Positions 22,569 to 35,100 of a stretch of DNA of 64,000 nucleotides are shown here, one piece after another. A model generated the notes under the pieces. It ran no database searches, had not been told where the DNA came from, and was given only the letters and a program-made list of their open reading frames with translations. Origin of the DNA: Pezicula radicicola (Eukaryota; Ascomycota; Leotiomycetes; Helotiales; Dermateaceae); contig PDUO01000001.1 in NCBI GenBank assembly GCA_003008705.1, positions 1,791,694 to 1,855,693 of the forward strand. Direction: 5' to 3'. Within the stretch, counting starts at the first letter, position 1. Every line of letters starts with the position of its first letter. The position numbers and the translations under genes are program-made.

Positions 22569-24712
22569 AGTTGTGGTGGGAGGAAATTACTTGGATGGAC
22601 TATGTTTCGCGGACAAGTCGAGTGTGTCTGATTTTGAGGGAGTCGACGATTGGGGCTTGGGAAGTAGGAGGGGGATTGGAGGATTCTTGGGATTGGGAGG
22701 CGAACAGGGAGGAGTTATCTGTTTTGGAGTTGTTCATCTTGGGATTCTGGTTTGGATGAGGTGTTTGTCTATTTGGAATTTGGTTGTTGTGTTTTGCTTG
22801 GGAGTTTTTGGTCTTGGTTTGCTGCAGGTATCTTTGGAGTTATAGTGGAAAGTATTTTCAATGGCTGTTTTCTGGTCAGGAGTTTCTTTAGGTAATATAT
22901 TTTGGTACTTATCTTGTTGCAAGCCTGTGGCTTCAATAGACTTTGCTAAGCAAAAGTTGTATATATATCCCTAACTACACAACTACCAGTACGAGCACTC
23001 GGTTTCAAATTCTCTCTCTTTCTTACTATTACTTCTAATTCAAAAAAATCTTCTAAGTACACTTATCTATACTGAAAATGTCCTTAATACTTTTGCCGTT
23101 TTGATCTCCTTTGCCACGTCGCTTAATTTAATAATAGCCGAGGGATTACTACTACTACAAAGAGACAAAGGGCAGCTGCAAGCCTATTCCAGAATATTAC
23201 TGATCAACAAAATTCTACTACAAACAAGGAACTTTGAAAGAATACAACTATATGTTAAAGCATAGGAAGGCCTATTCGTTCCACTACCACAGAGTTCCTT
23301 AATTCTACTACACCTGTCCTTACCGCGACCTTTTTATTAGCAGCGAACCCCTCGTTAGTTGTTAATACTTTTGCGACTTGTTAGCAGAATATTGGAAATT
23401 TTAATGACTTAAATTTAATTGTTTTAACATAGTCGCCAATCGCCAAATTGGTCACTATTAATCTGGTTTAATTTCCCCTTACTTACAAGTTACCCTCTAT
23501 ACATCCTGTTCTATACAAAGCCATTATTCTACAATATTAAATTCTAGATAGTACAAGACGGTCATGCTCTACTAGAAGATACTAACTACTATACTACAAC
23601 GAGTATTTGCTAAAGCACCTATGTCTAACTCAGAAAAATATATCAAGTGTTCCTAGCAGAATACAATACTACAGTGCTCAGCCGCTCTACAACTAAGTCG
23701 AAGCCAATCTAGAATGGAATTCTTCTTAATATTACGAACGAATTAGGCAAGGCCAAAACATCTGTGCCACAAGACCAATCACTCATGCATGTTCCTCTTC
23801 AAACTTTCGAGCAAAGCTTCTTTTAGTATATACTAGCACTTTCCCACACAGATTTTTAGCAAGGAAAGGTGCGGCCTTGACGAATTCGGATTTAGTTTTC
23901 ATAGTATCCTTATTACCAACCAAGAAATTTAAAAATGGAAGATTTAAGTTTCCCAAGGCTATAATTCTAAAATTAGCGTTTACATATAAATTACCTATAA
24001 CCCGTAGCGAATCTAAGGTCAGAGAAGGAAAGGTAAGGTACTGTACTTAATACCAAATAGACTACTTTCTTAAGTCAAAGATACTTTATTGTATGTATGC
24101 TCAAAGATGTATTTTCTAAGAGGTCTAACTATCCTATCTATCCTTTACTTTTTTTTACAAGTCTAAAATAGTTAAACTTTGGCAATAATATTCCTTGTGG
24201 CAGCAAAGCTGTTAGACGCCACAAATATATATTTCGCAAAGAAGACAGAACTTAGTTATATCTCTTTTAGGGTTTAGATTGGATAGAGATGTAAATGTGT
24301 GCAAGTGTAACTATAGTATAAGTTTGTACACTTAGTGCTCGCGGTTTGCGTCGTGGCATTTATTTGTATTATTGTACTTTGGTATTAAGAGTGAAGAGGG
24401 AAAGTAGGTAAGACACACCTAATTAATTGTTGACAGAATAAAACTGGCCCCTGAAGCTTTTTGACTTTAGTAAACAAACTGCGAAGGGAGTGGCTTCTTC
24501 ACTTCTAATGAATTTTCAAAGTGACTTTTGCCTAATTTAGTGCTACTAACACAGAAGTACAAAGGCACACTTCTCCTTGCGTAAAGAACTGGTGTTCAAA
24601 TTTTTGCTGGATACCGTAATAAACCCCGTGATCAATAAGAAACAGAAGCTGCGTGGTACAGAAAAAGGTACTGCCGAACTTGTGTAACGATCAATATCAC
24701 AACCCGGGTGGT
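22569..24712. other. AT-rich gene-poor stretch, likely decayed repeat
   Basis: From about 22920 to 24650 the sequence is very AT/TA-rich with only short, stop-ridden frames. Composition fits RIP-mutated transposon remnants. No family could be recognised. Confidence 0.5.
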
Positions 24713-26288
24713 TCAACCAATTACAAAACTTTTATCTCCAATCAATTGGAGTCTGTCCCTTGAGTGCGCCTTCCGCTCAAGGCCTAGCTCCCTATAAGAT
24801 CGGCGTGTACGGAAGGCTTGCACTGCCAAACGTTGACAAAGATGTTTCTCAGTCGTGCTGACTTCCTCGAAGGTACCAACACACCGTCGAAACAACATAT
24901 CTCACCACCAGCCAACATCACCAGGGCGAAGTGGCTGCTCGACCTGTGTGTTCATTTCCACAGGAGGCTGCTGGTCTGTGTAATGTGGCTTTTCAACCAC
25001 ACGCACATCAGGTCTCTTTTCCTGGATTTCCACAGGGGGCTGCTGGTGTGTATATTGTGGCTTTTCAACCAAAGGCACATCAGGTCTCAGTTCCCGAATT
25101 TCCACAGGAGGGTCTTGGTTCATATAATGTTGCTCTTCGATCATAAGCATATCAGCTCCGCGTTCCCCAACGCTTTCCACAGACGGCTCTTCGATTGTAT
25201 AATCTTGTTGTTCAGTAAAGAGAACATCAGCTGTCCTTTCTTGCCAGCTTTCCATTTCTCGAAGTTTTGCTTGCGCTTGACGCAGGATCTCGGCCTTGGT
25301 GTCTTCACCTCCTCGAAAGAGTGCTTTAGTAAACTTCAGAGGAGTCTTGGCCGGTAGCCCATTGATTTGCCCTTGGATGTCATCTACGTCAAAAGAACTA
25401 AGGCTCAAATCGAAAGGGAATCGGGTCTCTCCGCCAGTTTCAACAAGTGGAGACTCTCCGTATGATTATCCAGCAAGTGCTACTCTGTACCAGTCATAAA
25501 ACTTCCTCGCAAACCATAATGGGGCGCCGTCTTCTCCATTGAAACTTTGCATCACACTCATGTTCCCTGCATCGCTTTCTTCGAATCGTATGGCCATATC
25601 TACCGCAGTTCTCCTCGGTCCGCGTTTGCATGGGCTGAAAATTGGTAACTCGTGGTTAGTTTACTTCTTCTAGACGTTTTAGACATAACTCAAATATGTT
25701 CCAGACGTTAAGAGAAACAATCCCCAGAAAAAGTCTTCTCCGAGGTTTTGCTTACTTGAAGCCATTGCAGGGCGCAGTGGGAATGTGCAGCACGTCCGTC
25801 AACGTGTATTTTTTCGGCGGGCCTCTTTCATTCGGGCTTCGTTTTAAGAGTAATTCGACCGTCCCAACACCAATCACCATATTTCCCATGGCCGTTGCAT
25901 TGATCGACCTGTATGTTCCCTCTTTGAAGGAGGACCGATTCCTTGCATAATGCCAATCACCACCGACAACTATCCAGTCATAGCAGCGTCGACGATGCTT
26001 CCCCCTCCTCCGGAGCTTCCTCGCGCGTCTCATATCACGAAATTCTTCTGCCATTCCACCCATTGTGCTGTTTGGGATATTGCTATGGTAGGACGAGATA
26101 GTTAACGGTCGGGAGAAGGCCGAGTCCCAATTCGACGGGTCGTCGTACGGAAAGTCGGTCAATGGATTCGTGTGGCTTTCGGTAGGCTTTAAATTCGCGC
26201 ATGGATTTATTCCAATGACGACGATACGATATAGAAAATAAAGAACTGTCGTTGGGAGAGTTAATACTACTGTACTCGTCAGTGTCAA
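24713..26288 (-). pseudogene. Copia-protease-derived locus with repeat tail, two in-frame stops
   Basis: Exon 26288-25756 joins 25634-25466 in frame (233 residues to a TAA). It contains YDWIVVGGDWHYARNRSSF, then MGNMVIGVGTVELLLKR and LTDVLHIPTAPCNGF. This is the layout of a Ty1/copia aspartic-protease domain (DWI-DSG...G.GTVEL...VLH.P), but the catalytic DSG is replaced by VGG. After the TAA at 25468-25466 the same frame continues to 24902 (168 codons), with four tandem 24-25-residue repeats (units like RPDVPLVEKPQYTHQQPPVE, DNA period 72-75 bp, about 24950-25245). It then continues past a TGA to 24713. Either a decayed domesticated gene or a short 233-residue gene followed by a separate frame. 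Gag, integrase and RT are absent. Confidence 0.6.
24950..25245 (-). repeat. Tandem 72-75 bp coding repeats, four copies
   Basis: Units start with ATTTCCACAGG/CTTTCCACAG and run into CACATCAGGTCTC-type ends on the plus strand. They encode a Pro/Gln/Glu-rich repeat on the minus strand. Divergence rises from the first to the fourth copy. Confidence 0.75.
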
Positions 26289-26747
26289 AAAGAGAGATCG
26301 TGTACAATACTATTCCCTGCTTTGAAACAGGAAGCTGTGGAAGCTGTGCGCAGGGATGTGCCTGCCAATTTAAATAGGGCCGGCACTCAACTCGGTCTGA
26401 ACGTGTGACGTTCTCTACAATTGTAAGCGACTATTCTTGAACCGGAACTCTTCAGCTAATACTTTCTAAAATATGCAATATGTAGAAGAACAGAGCATAG
26501 ACATAGATGCCCTGTAAAAGTGCTAATAGGGGTCACATTTATAAGAAAGGCGCAACGGAAACCTGGTGGGATACGAAGTATATGGATATGAATATCGAGA
26601 AGGGGACAGGCGGCAGAACATGATGATTGAAGAATCGTAAGTATATTCTACCTTTGGTAAGCTGGACTAGCGCCGCAACAGAACTCGAAATATTATACAG
26701 TTGTTTCTTATTCGTTAAATATCGGACAGTGGTTCTCATATAAACAT
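26289..26747. other. Intergenic, nothing recognised
   Basis: Spacer upstream of the copia-derived locus and downstream of the FAH gene. Only short frames. Confidence 0.45.
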
Positions 26748-27729
26748 CTATAGCTTCGCTTTCGTCTTGGTGAACTCTACCTTGTTAGTGCAAGTACCAA
26801 CCCCCTCAAGGCCAACTTCTACGATATCTCCATCCTTCAGCCAAAGCTGTGGCTTTCGCCCCATTCCCACACCTTGTGGAGTACCAGTAAATATCAAGTC
26901 ACCGGGCAACAGTGTTGTACCTTGACTCAAAAAGGCAATGGTCTTCGCAACTCCAAAAATTTGGTCGCCAGTGCTACTCTCTTGCACTGTCTTCCCATTC
27001 AATTTGGTCGAAATATTCAGTGCTTGAGGGTCCTTTATGATCTTGCTGCTCACAATTCCAGGTCCGTATGGAGCCCACCCATCAAAGCCCTTACCTAGCG
27101 ACCATTGCCCGCCTCCACGTTGAATTTGCCATTCTCGGTGAGAGACGTCATTACCAACGGCATATCCTAGCACGTAGTCGAGAGCTTTGGATTCAGGAAC
27201 GTCGGCACATTCTTTCCCGATAATGGCTACGAGCTCACATTCGTAGTCTAAACCAGTTCCTTCTTGTGCCATTGGGTGGATTGGGATAGAATCGCTTGGG
27301 CTACTGAGGGATGTGATAGGTTTGTAAAATACAACTGGATATTTTGGGATGGCCATGTTTGACTGCGAGGTTGTCAGAACTAATGTTGGTATCTCTATTC
27401 ATGGATTCTCACCTCTTTCGCATGCTGTTCATAGTTCAGTCCAAGACAGCGAACAGTTTTGACATCTTCGAGTGCCAATGGCGCAAGCAAAAGACGAATG
27501 TCTGCTACTTGGTCTGTCACATCGTGCTTCCCAAAGATCTCGCCTTTTATAACCTTGGCCTGTACTGCCTTTGCAATATCTGTTACGCCTTGAGGCAGGA
27601 TCGCATCTCCATAATAAGTTCGGCCGTCTTTCGCAAGGAATCTAACGAGGCGCTGAATAGAAGAGACGAATTAGCATAGGTTCGGCCAAAAGGAAAGGAT
27701 TCCGTCGTACTTACGGAGAATGTAGCCAT
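26748..27729 (-). CDS. Fumarylacetoacetate hydrolase (FAH) family protein
   Basis: Metal-dependent hydrolase/isomerase/decarboxylase fold acting on 2-oxo acids such as fumarylpyruvate or homoprotocatechuate intermediates; the exact substrate is unknown. Three exons fit: 27729-27715, 27652-27413 and 27362-26748, for 289 residues. The small N-terminal domain ends CLGLNYEQHAKE. The catalytic domain shows the metal ligands in DYECELVAIIGK (E-x-E type), YAVGNDVSHREWQ, and the GTPQGVGMGRKP and GDIVEVGLEGVGTCTN signatures. Length is normal for the family. The first exon has only five codons. It shares a 312-bp divergent region with SDH6. Confidence 0.92.
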
Positions 27730-28041
27730 TGTCGAGGTAGATGTTTGTTTTCTAATGTCTCTATGTAAAAATCAATACACTCAGGGAGGAAGTTCTAGGA
27801 AAAGGAATGGAAGCAGATATGAAAAGAGACAATATCTTAGAGATAGGTGTTGTTGAAACTGCCGTCATCGGGGTCCGGCACAGCTTCAACCCCACGTTCA
27901 GACCCCTGTTGACCTCGGGATGAATTCCACCAATGCGAAGCTCAGTCATCCAAAGCAGCATCAGACGGAGCATCATCGCTTTTCCGAAGCTTCAAATTGA
28001 GACTTCTCAACTCCATTGACGGCCACGATACACTCATCACC
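27730..28041. promoter_or_regulatory. Divergent promoter region of FAH-family gene and SDH6
   Basis: 312 bp between divergent start codons at 27729 (minus) and 28042 (plus). Both promoters must lie in or overlap this short region. Confidence 0.5.
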
Positions 28042-28398
28042 ATGCGACTATCAGGATTACAACGAGAGGTGCTAGCTTTGTATCGCAAATGTCTAAGAGA
28101 AAGCCGGAAGAAACCAGCTGTGAGTGAGGAAACTAGAGCTAAATGGGCACATTTCTGACGGTGCGGATGTAGAATGTAAGACTACATTTTGAGTCTTTTG
28201 CAAGGTGAGAAGATGAATCTTGCTAGTAGCCACCACTTGGTGGTTATGATAATTGAAGCTGACTTTTGGAAAAGAACTGAGTTTGAGAAAAGCATTCGGC
28301 TTGACAAGAAGGATTTCAGTGCAATTGAATACCTTCTGCGAAAGGGACAGAGGCAACTGGAAATATACTCCTCACCCGGGATTAAAGACATAAGATGA
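28042..28398 (+). CDS. SDH6: Succinate dehydrogenase assembly factor 1 (Sdh6, LYR family)
   Basis: Mitochondrial LYR-motif protein that helps insert or protect the iron-sulfur cluster of the SDH2 subunit of complex II. Three short exons fit: 28042-28119, 28173-28204 (32 nt) and 28275-28398, for 77 residues. Seen: MRLSGLQREVLALYRKCLRE with the LYR triplet at 13-15, NVRLHFESFAR, then TEFEKSIRLDKKDFSAIEYL and the C-terminal YSSPGIKDIR, all typical of fungal SDHAF1. Both introns have CTGAC branch sites close to the acceptor. Size matches the family (75-110). The three exons lie in different short frames. Confidence 0.9.
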
Positions 28399-28597
28399 TG
28401 AAATCAATATATGATACTTTCCCAATTTGACGAGATGGCATTTGCAGATGAGGCATATTGGGGAAGGCACGATGATGGTTGTGATGAACTTGGAAACGCG
28501 CAGCAACGCTTCCTCGATCGAGCAGGCCTACCTACCCACCGACCTACCTACATACCTATGATATGCATCCTTACCGACTCAATTCGTACATTATATA

Positions 28598-31500
28598 ATG
28601 TCAAATCGCAATATCAATTGGAGAGGCTGCCCACATCTTCAGTGGCCGTGCTTCAGGGTTGCCTCGTCCCGTACTACGTCCCTCCACATCAGGGCTGCCA
28701 CCATCGCTGCACGAGAAGCATTTCGGCGTCCTTTAAGTGCTGAACTCCAGCGTGCTCGACTGGAACAAAAGTTGAGGATACGCAAGCAGGGTAGAGCATC
28801 ACGAAGGTCTCGCGGCTCTTCGAGTAGTCTTCGTGCACGCAGACGTGTTTCTAGGCAGGCTCGACAAGATATACAGATTTTGGGGTGGAACTCCAACCGT
28901 GGGAGAAACACAGAGACTGAATCTTTGCATTCGCACAGCACACAAATTTATTGGTCCAACGACAGCAGTTCCATCCTTAAACAGAAGACGATCGTTCCCA
29001 TAGCAAAACCAGCTGGTAAAGTTTCACTCCTAGACCATCAATTCAATTTCATAATTGACCTAATACGTCAAAGTGAAAGCAGTTGACAAGAACAAGCACT
29101 CTACGGGGAACAACCCCTACTCGTTGATGCAAATTGCAGAGCAGTCTCTAACGGACCAGCAAGTCAGCAACCGTACCACTACTCAACCAGTTCAAGGGGA
29201 ATACGCGCACGTAGGACCTCTTGAGAAGGTTAGTAGGGGAAGTCGAGACAGCGATAGAAAGGATACAAACACTTACGACCCCAGTATTTCTATCAAAAAA
29301 ACACCGACTCGATTCAAGAGGAGGACTTCGCTATCAGTTTCTCCTCTTAATTCTTGTCGTGCAAGCAAAGCTTCACACACGTCCAGCCCCCAGAAGGCAA
29401 ATAATCCCGAAAGGCCTGGTTTGGAGCCGAAGAACGAGAAAGTTATGTCTGAAACCGCTTCCCGTACCCCAGAGGAACGCAGAAACTTGAGACGATATGT
29501 GAAGGAATTGCAACTTCACATCCAGGCCACAAAAGCACTCCCTAAAGGGACACTGATCCCATCATCAACAATGACCCCCACCACTATGTCAGTTCACACT
29601 GTGCAAGAGCTGACGCCTTATCGAGACGAATTCCGGGCCGTTGGGCTTGCTGTAAGTTCCGCAGATCAGCGCAGGAAGACCCCTCTGAGAAATAAGCGCT
29701 CGTTTCCCTCTCAACTCCCGACTCCTTCAAAGGATCAAAAATTCAGACCCAATGCAATCTCGGAAAGACCGAACATTGACGCAGGGAAACAGCAAGAGAC
29801 AAATACACAATGGGAATCAGTCACAACAAACACAACTGATGGTGCTATGGATGAGAAATCAAGCATACAGCAGCCTAAAGCCCAAAGAGCTTCGACTAGA
29901 GAGTCACTACCTTGGCTGCGAAAAGCTGACACTTCACCAACGGCCGGCGTCAATCCTCAGAAGCAAAATACAACTTCCTTTACAGGCTCAAAGATTCATT
30001 CTGGTGATTCTTCATCTTCATCAACAGTTGTTGAATTTTCTCCACGGCCGAGCAAAGGGACAGATGTTAACGATGATGCGGTTGGTATGTAAATTTCCGG
30101 GGATCTTATACACATGCTAATGCTTTGCAGATCAAAAGGCTCGCCGTGAATTGAAAGTTGGACGGAAAGACACCAGATCTACTAAAGTGGATGGGACTTT
30201 ATATCCAACTGATGAGAAACAGCCTAAAAAGAGCGAAAAGCTGGCGCAGACTGATGCACAAAAGATTACCAGTGCACCCAATCGACAACCGCCGCCACCA
30301 CCACCAGACAACCCTTCAAGACGGTCTCAAGATAACCCCCCACTAAAGGCCAGGGACTTCCAAGATGGCTACGGGGATGTTTATAATCCTAAGCGACCAA
30401 CTACTCAATCTTCCCCGGGTACGAATATCATTGATCCAAATCCTTATTTGATCTCAATGACTCCGAAAGAGCTTCAAAGATTCCGGGAGTGCAAAGCTAT
30501 GGTCGATATGATTCTGGAGTCTGCTAGACAAGCACCTACCGACAATCAAAGAAGGAAAAGATCTTTGAAGCACAGGCGTAGAGCTTCCAGAAGCTCAATT
30601 CGGTTCCGCCGACAGTATGTAAGTATATATTTCCGTATTCTATACGGAATATAGTGAACTAATAGAAGTCAGTCGACCGCTAGGGTTCCTGAGTTCAGGC
30701 AATACTTCCGTCAAGCCAAATTCAAATCTCCTATTCCTCAATCCCCAATACTGGTGGAGACAGCAATTCCAACGTCGTTTCGAAGGAAATCCGCTTCACC
30801 TGATTCACAGTCAGAAGTTGATTGGATAGACGACCTACAAGATGGAGACGCCAATAGCACTGATATTGAAAAAGGTCTTCGTGTTGCAGTGGCGGCAGCA
30901 TGTGACGATGAGATTGACAGACAAATCCAGGACATTACTGGAGTTGGGATTAGACGATTCCTTGCTGACCTTAGAGATCTCGAAAGTATTTGCGTGGCAC
31001 ATTTGGAGAATTCAGAGAAATCCGCCGACGATGAATTGGATGCAGAAACGAGTTCAGTGACAGATAAGGAAATAGAATTCACCCAGCCAGTCGAGCGAGG
31101 CCCGCAGGGCGAGCCTGGGGAGAGAGGCGATACTGGCAAACGAGGAGACCGAGGACCCCGGGGCTTGCGAGGAGAGAGAGGCGTAAAAGGAGAAACCGGG
31201 GCTCAAGGGATTCAGGGCAGTAAAGGGGACCGAGGACCAAGAGGCCCTCGTGGTGTAAAAGGGGACAAAGGGGAGAAGGGAGAGGATGGTTGCGACAGTG
31301 TGGTGCTAATTTATGATGAGAGACATCACCATGGAAAACATCTTGATCGGAAGTTGGGCTTTGCAGCAGGTGACCAGCCTGAGCGCCTTCACGCTCCCGA
31401 CAGTGATCTTCGTTATTGGAAGCCAGTCAGTGGTAAACGACATCAACATTCAAGCTATCTCGATCAGAAGTTGGGTTTTGCAGCGAGGAAACAACCTGAA

Positions 31501-31824
31501 AGACTTTACGAATCAGATATGCAGCCCGATCGTTGCGATGGCGAATACAACGGCAGTGAGAAAATTATCTTACCGTCACTAAGGCGTAGACAACTGAAGC
31601 GAGAGCCTGCCATGATCCCCATCATCGCACAAGACCCTGAGCGATTTTACCTTCCTGCGAAGCAACGAAGCTATTATGAAGTTCAGGACAGGACTCATGG
31701 CCAGAGCGATGTTATCCAACCGCGGGATAAAGAGAAGGAGAAGGAGGTCTTAAAGATTGCTTCGAAGATCAGGAATTGGAAAGAGTTGAGTAATGGGAGG
31801 GAGCGGAGAGGAGATGATTGGTGA
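28598..31824 (+). CDS. Large basic protein with collagen-like Gly-X-Y segment
   Basis: Four exons fit without break: 28598-29015, 29080-30084, 30131-30618 and 30673-31824, giving 1020 residues. The first ~780 residues are basic, Ser/Arg-rich and largely disordered, with a PPPPPP run, a short helix ([17 protein letters not shown]) and a helical block ([20 protein letters not shown]). Residues 780-842 (31099-31287) are 21 uninterrupted Gly-X-Y triplets rich in Arg, Lys, Asp, Glu and Pro, for example [19 protein letters not shown]. After it come two imperfect repeats with the core [16 protein letters not shown] / [16 protein letters not shown] and a weak third ([11 protein letters not shown]). 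No signal peptide was seen at the chosen ATG, so cell location is unclear. Function unknown; collagen-like regions usually form trimers. Confidence 0.75.
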
Positions 31825-32104
31825 TGCTGCTAGGATACATAACGTAGAAAAGTGCAGCGGTAAAAAGTAACCAATATATTTATTCGTTCCAATTATTAGT
31901 TTCACTAATAATTACAATCTATGCATGAAATTGATTCAATACAAGTGAACATATGGCAATCACTAATGCTGTTGAATAGGTGTGGTACGTTGAGTACACT
32001 TGATCTTCAAGCCTTATACACGGCATACAGAAAACCAGAAAACCAGAAAACCAGAAAACTCCGCAAATAAAGAACTAACTATACACAAAACCTACCCAAC
32101 CAAA
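31825..32104. repeat. Short spacer with an 8-bp microsatellite
   Basis: About 32028-32062 carries tandem ACCAGAAA units (three to four copies). Otherwise an AT-rich spacer between convergent genes. Confidence 0.5.
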
Positions 32105-35100
32105 CTAAACTTTCAAACCCCAATCTCCAGCCCACCTCTCCACCATTCTCCTAACCAATCCACTCCCCACAACATCAAATCCCTCCCTAACAGTCTCACT
32201 CTCGCTCTCCGTCTCCCTTGTCTCAAAAACTAATCCCTTCCTAGCCGGTTTCCCATCTCCATATTTCTCCTCAAAGAAATCTAGTAGTTTAATTGTTGGA
32301 TTGACTATTGGATCGGGGTTTGAGTGCTTGAGGAGTTGGAGCCATTCGTTGATTGGGACGGTTTTGAAGGGGAGTCCGGAGGCGTGGAGGGCTGGGAGGA
32401 GGGAGTGAGTCCAGGAGAAGAGATGGGTGTTTTGGATGTGGTGGACTGTAGTTTGGGGGGTGGTGGTTGTAGATGCGGAGGAGGGGTTTTGGGGGTTGTT
32501 TAGGCCGCTTATATCGAGGAAGGATTTGGCTACTAGGTTTACTGGGAACCATGATAGATTCTAAACTCTCGAGTCAGATTTTGCTGTGTTTGAAGCTGGG
32601 GAAAAATGTGAAGGATAAGAAAGGGAAATCAAAATACCTCATCAAGTTCCGGCAACGCCCCAATTGTCACAGCACTCCTAATCATCAAAGGAATAGCCTC
32701 GCTATCATTCCAAACACCATTCTCCACATCCCCCACAATCTGCCCACTCCTTAAAACACCAACCTTCACCCCAGTTTTCTCAGCTGCATTTTTCAACATC
32801 AACTCGGTTACTAATTTTGAACGTGCGTATCCCATGTTTTGTGCATGATGGAGATTAGTGATGTAGGTTTCGGGGATGAGCGCTGGTAAGGGTGTTCCTG
32901 CTGCTGCGGAGATTGAGGAACAGAAATAGAGGGATGCTGGTCGGGCTGTTGTTGTGGAGAGACAGAGGGAGAGCAGATTGTAGGTTCCTTTTATGTGGTG
33001 AGATTCGAAGGAGGAAACTCCTAGGTTGAAATTTACCGCCCAGGCGCAGTGGATTATTTTTGTTAGGGTTGAGCGTAGAGTGGTGAGTATCGTGGGTGAG
33101 AGGCCGAGATCTGGTTTTGAGAGGTCTGCTGGAAGGCAGACTAGCTTTGATGATGAGACTAGAGGGAGGAGGCGTGTTGATAGGGATGAGAGGACGCGCT
33201 GTGTAGCTGTTTCTAGAGATGAGGCTCGCACTAGACAATAGATTTTCTCTACTTGTTCTTTTGCGGCGAGTTGGGAGAGGATGTGAGCTCCTAGTGATCC
33301 AGTTGCTCCTGTGAGAATCTATGAATAATCAGTTAGTTCTTTGCAGCAAGAATCAAGAGAAGGCTACTTACAATGCTTTCTTTCTCAACGACACTATTAC
33401 CAGGAATGTGTTGTGGGAAATCCGAATACTTCTCAATCAACTCAGCCATAAGCTCAATCTCATCCTTAACCTCCACGTCTTCTCCTGTACGCAGAGAGTA
33501 GAGTAGTGAAGCCAGTCTTCTAATACTCGGATACTCAAAGACGACATTCTGACCAACTGAACCAGTACCGAGATCTAATTCCCTTCTTATGAGCCCCCAT
33601 ATGGTAATAGCTTGTAAACTATCGACGCCAGCAGAAAATAAATCTGTATCGATATCCAACTCTTGAATCCCAATTTTATTCTTGAAAGCATCTAGTAGAA
33701 AAGTCTCGAGTTCAGGAATACTCAGAACTTTCCTATCAACACCATCTTCTAAAGATCCTTCTTCGAATCTCTTATAGACAGCATCAATCTCAGTCTCAAA
33801 CTTCCGGTACGTCTTCGCTCTAATCATAGTCCCCTTATCCGTACAAGGAAACTCGGTTCCAACCGGTAAAATCTCTACCATCTCTTTCGATACCTGACTA
33901 AATCCCTCTACTCTCTCATTAGCAATCTGAATCGAAGGCCATATCCTCTCAAACACTCCTTCTTTCGATAAGTCTTTTGTATTTTCGGCAGGAACAATCA
34001 TGATCCCAGGTAAAGTACGGCCCACACCAAACATCCAACACTCTTGTACGAAATCATTAGATCGTACTTGATGTTCGAAAGGAACAGGTAAGACTTTTTC
34101 GCCATTGACAAGTGTGATTCGATCATCTAGTCTACCGAGATATTTCCATGCGTTTGGAATTGTTGGGTGTGGTTTGAAGAGGTCGGAGGTATGAAAGGAA
34201 TTTGGTGGATCGTTTGAATTGGAGACGACTTTTGATGGGAGACCATCTAGAACTATCAGTTCGTAGGAATCTGGACCTCGTGGTTCGAATTTCATGAACT
34301 TTTCTTTTCCTGAGATGCAACGGAGGTAATTCCATGCTTTATCTGTTTCTCGTGATCGGAAGGAGATCATGAGTTGGCCAATCTCAGTTCTGTTCCATCC
34401 AGCGATTATCAGCATATTAAACAATTTAAATACGCACTCTAGATGGGTTGGAGAGAACTTACGCTCCATAATGAGAAACAAGATAGACACCAGCATCCAC
34501 AAGTTTATCCCCTAGTTCATCAGGACAAGAACTCCCTCCAAACATAACAATTTCACAATTCCTTAATAACTCAACACCACGCCCACTCTCCCCAAGTAAC
34601 TTTAGCGCATACGGTACCCCGTGAAAACCACCCGGTTTCAATTTCTCCATAGCAGCAATAAGATTCGGTCCTGTAAGCGGTAGATTCGCATTAAACAAAG
34701 CAATTTCATTTCCCGAGTAGATGGCTCGGAAGAATGTTGAGAGGCCGTGGTTATGGTAGAGGGGTAATGTTAGGAAAGCTCGGTATCCTAATCCGCTTGA
34801 ATAATTCATCAGAGCAGCTTTATGCGTTTGGAAGATTGGTTTCGGAAGACCTGTAGAGCCTGAAGAGTGGATTATAAAAGCTATTTTGCTATTTGCCCAT
34901 TTTCCATCTATTTTCGATTTGAAATAAGGACCTGAAGGAATTGGAATATCGTATTTTGATCTTGGTAGAAGTGTGAAAGATTGGATCTCTGGGCGTTGGG
35001 TCTTGAGAGATGTGATTGTTGGGGTGAAGTTGGAACTGTGGATTATTTGGGTGCAGTTGGTCTTTTCAAGAAGTGAGAGGTAAGCCTCCGTTGGGAGACG

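Noticed and set aside
28500..28560. TACCTACC-rich tract as a telomere-like or regulatory repeat
   Set aside because: Only a few irregular units; fits a simple low-complexity tract.
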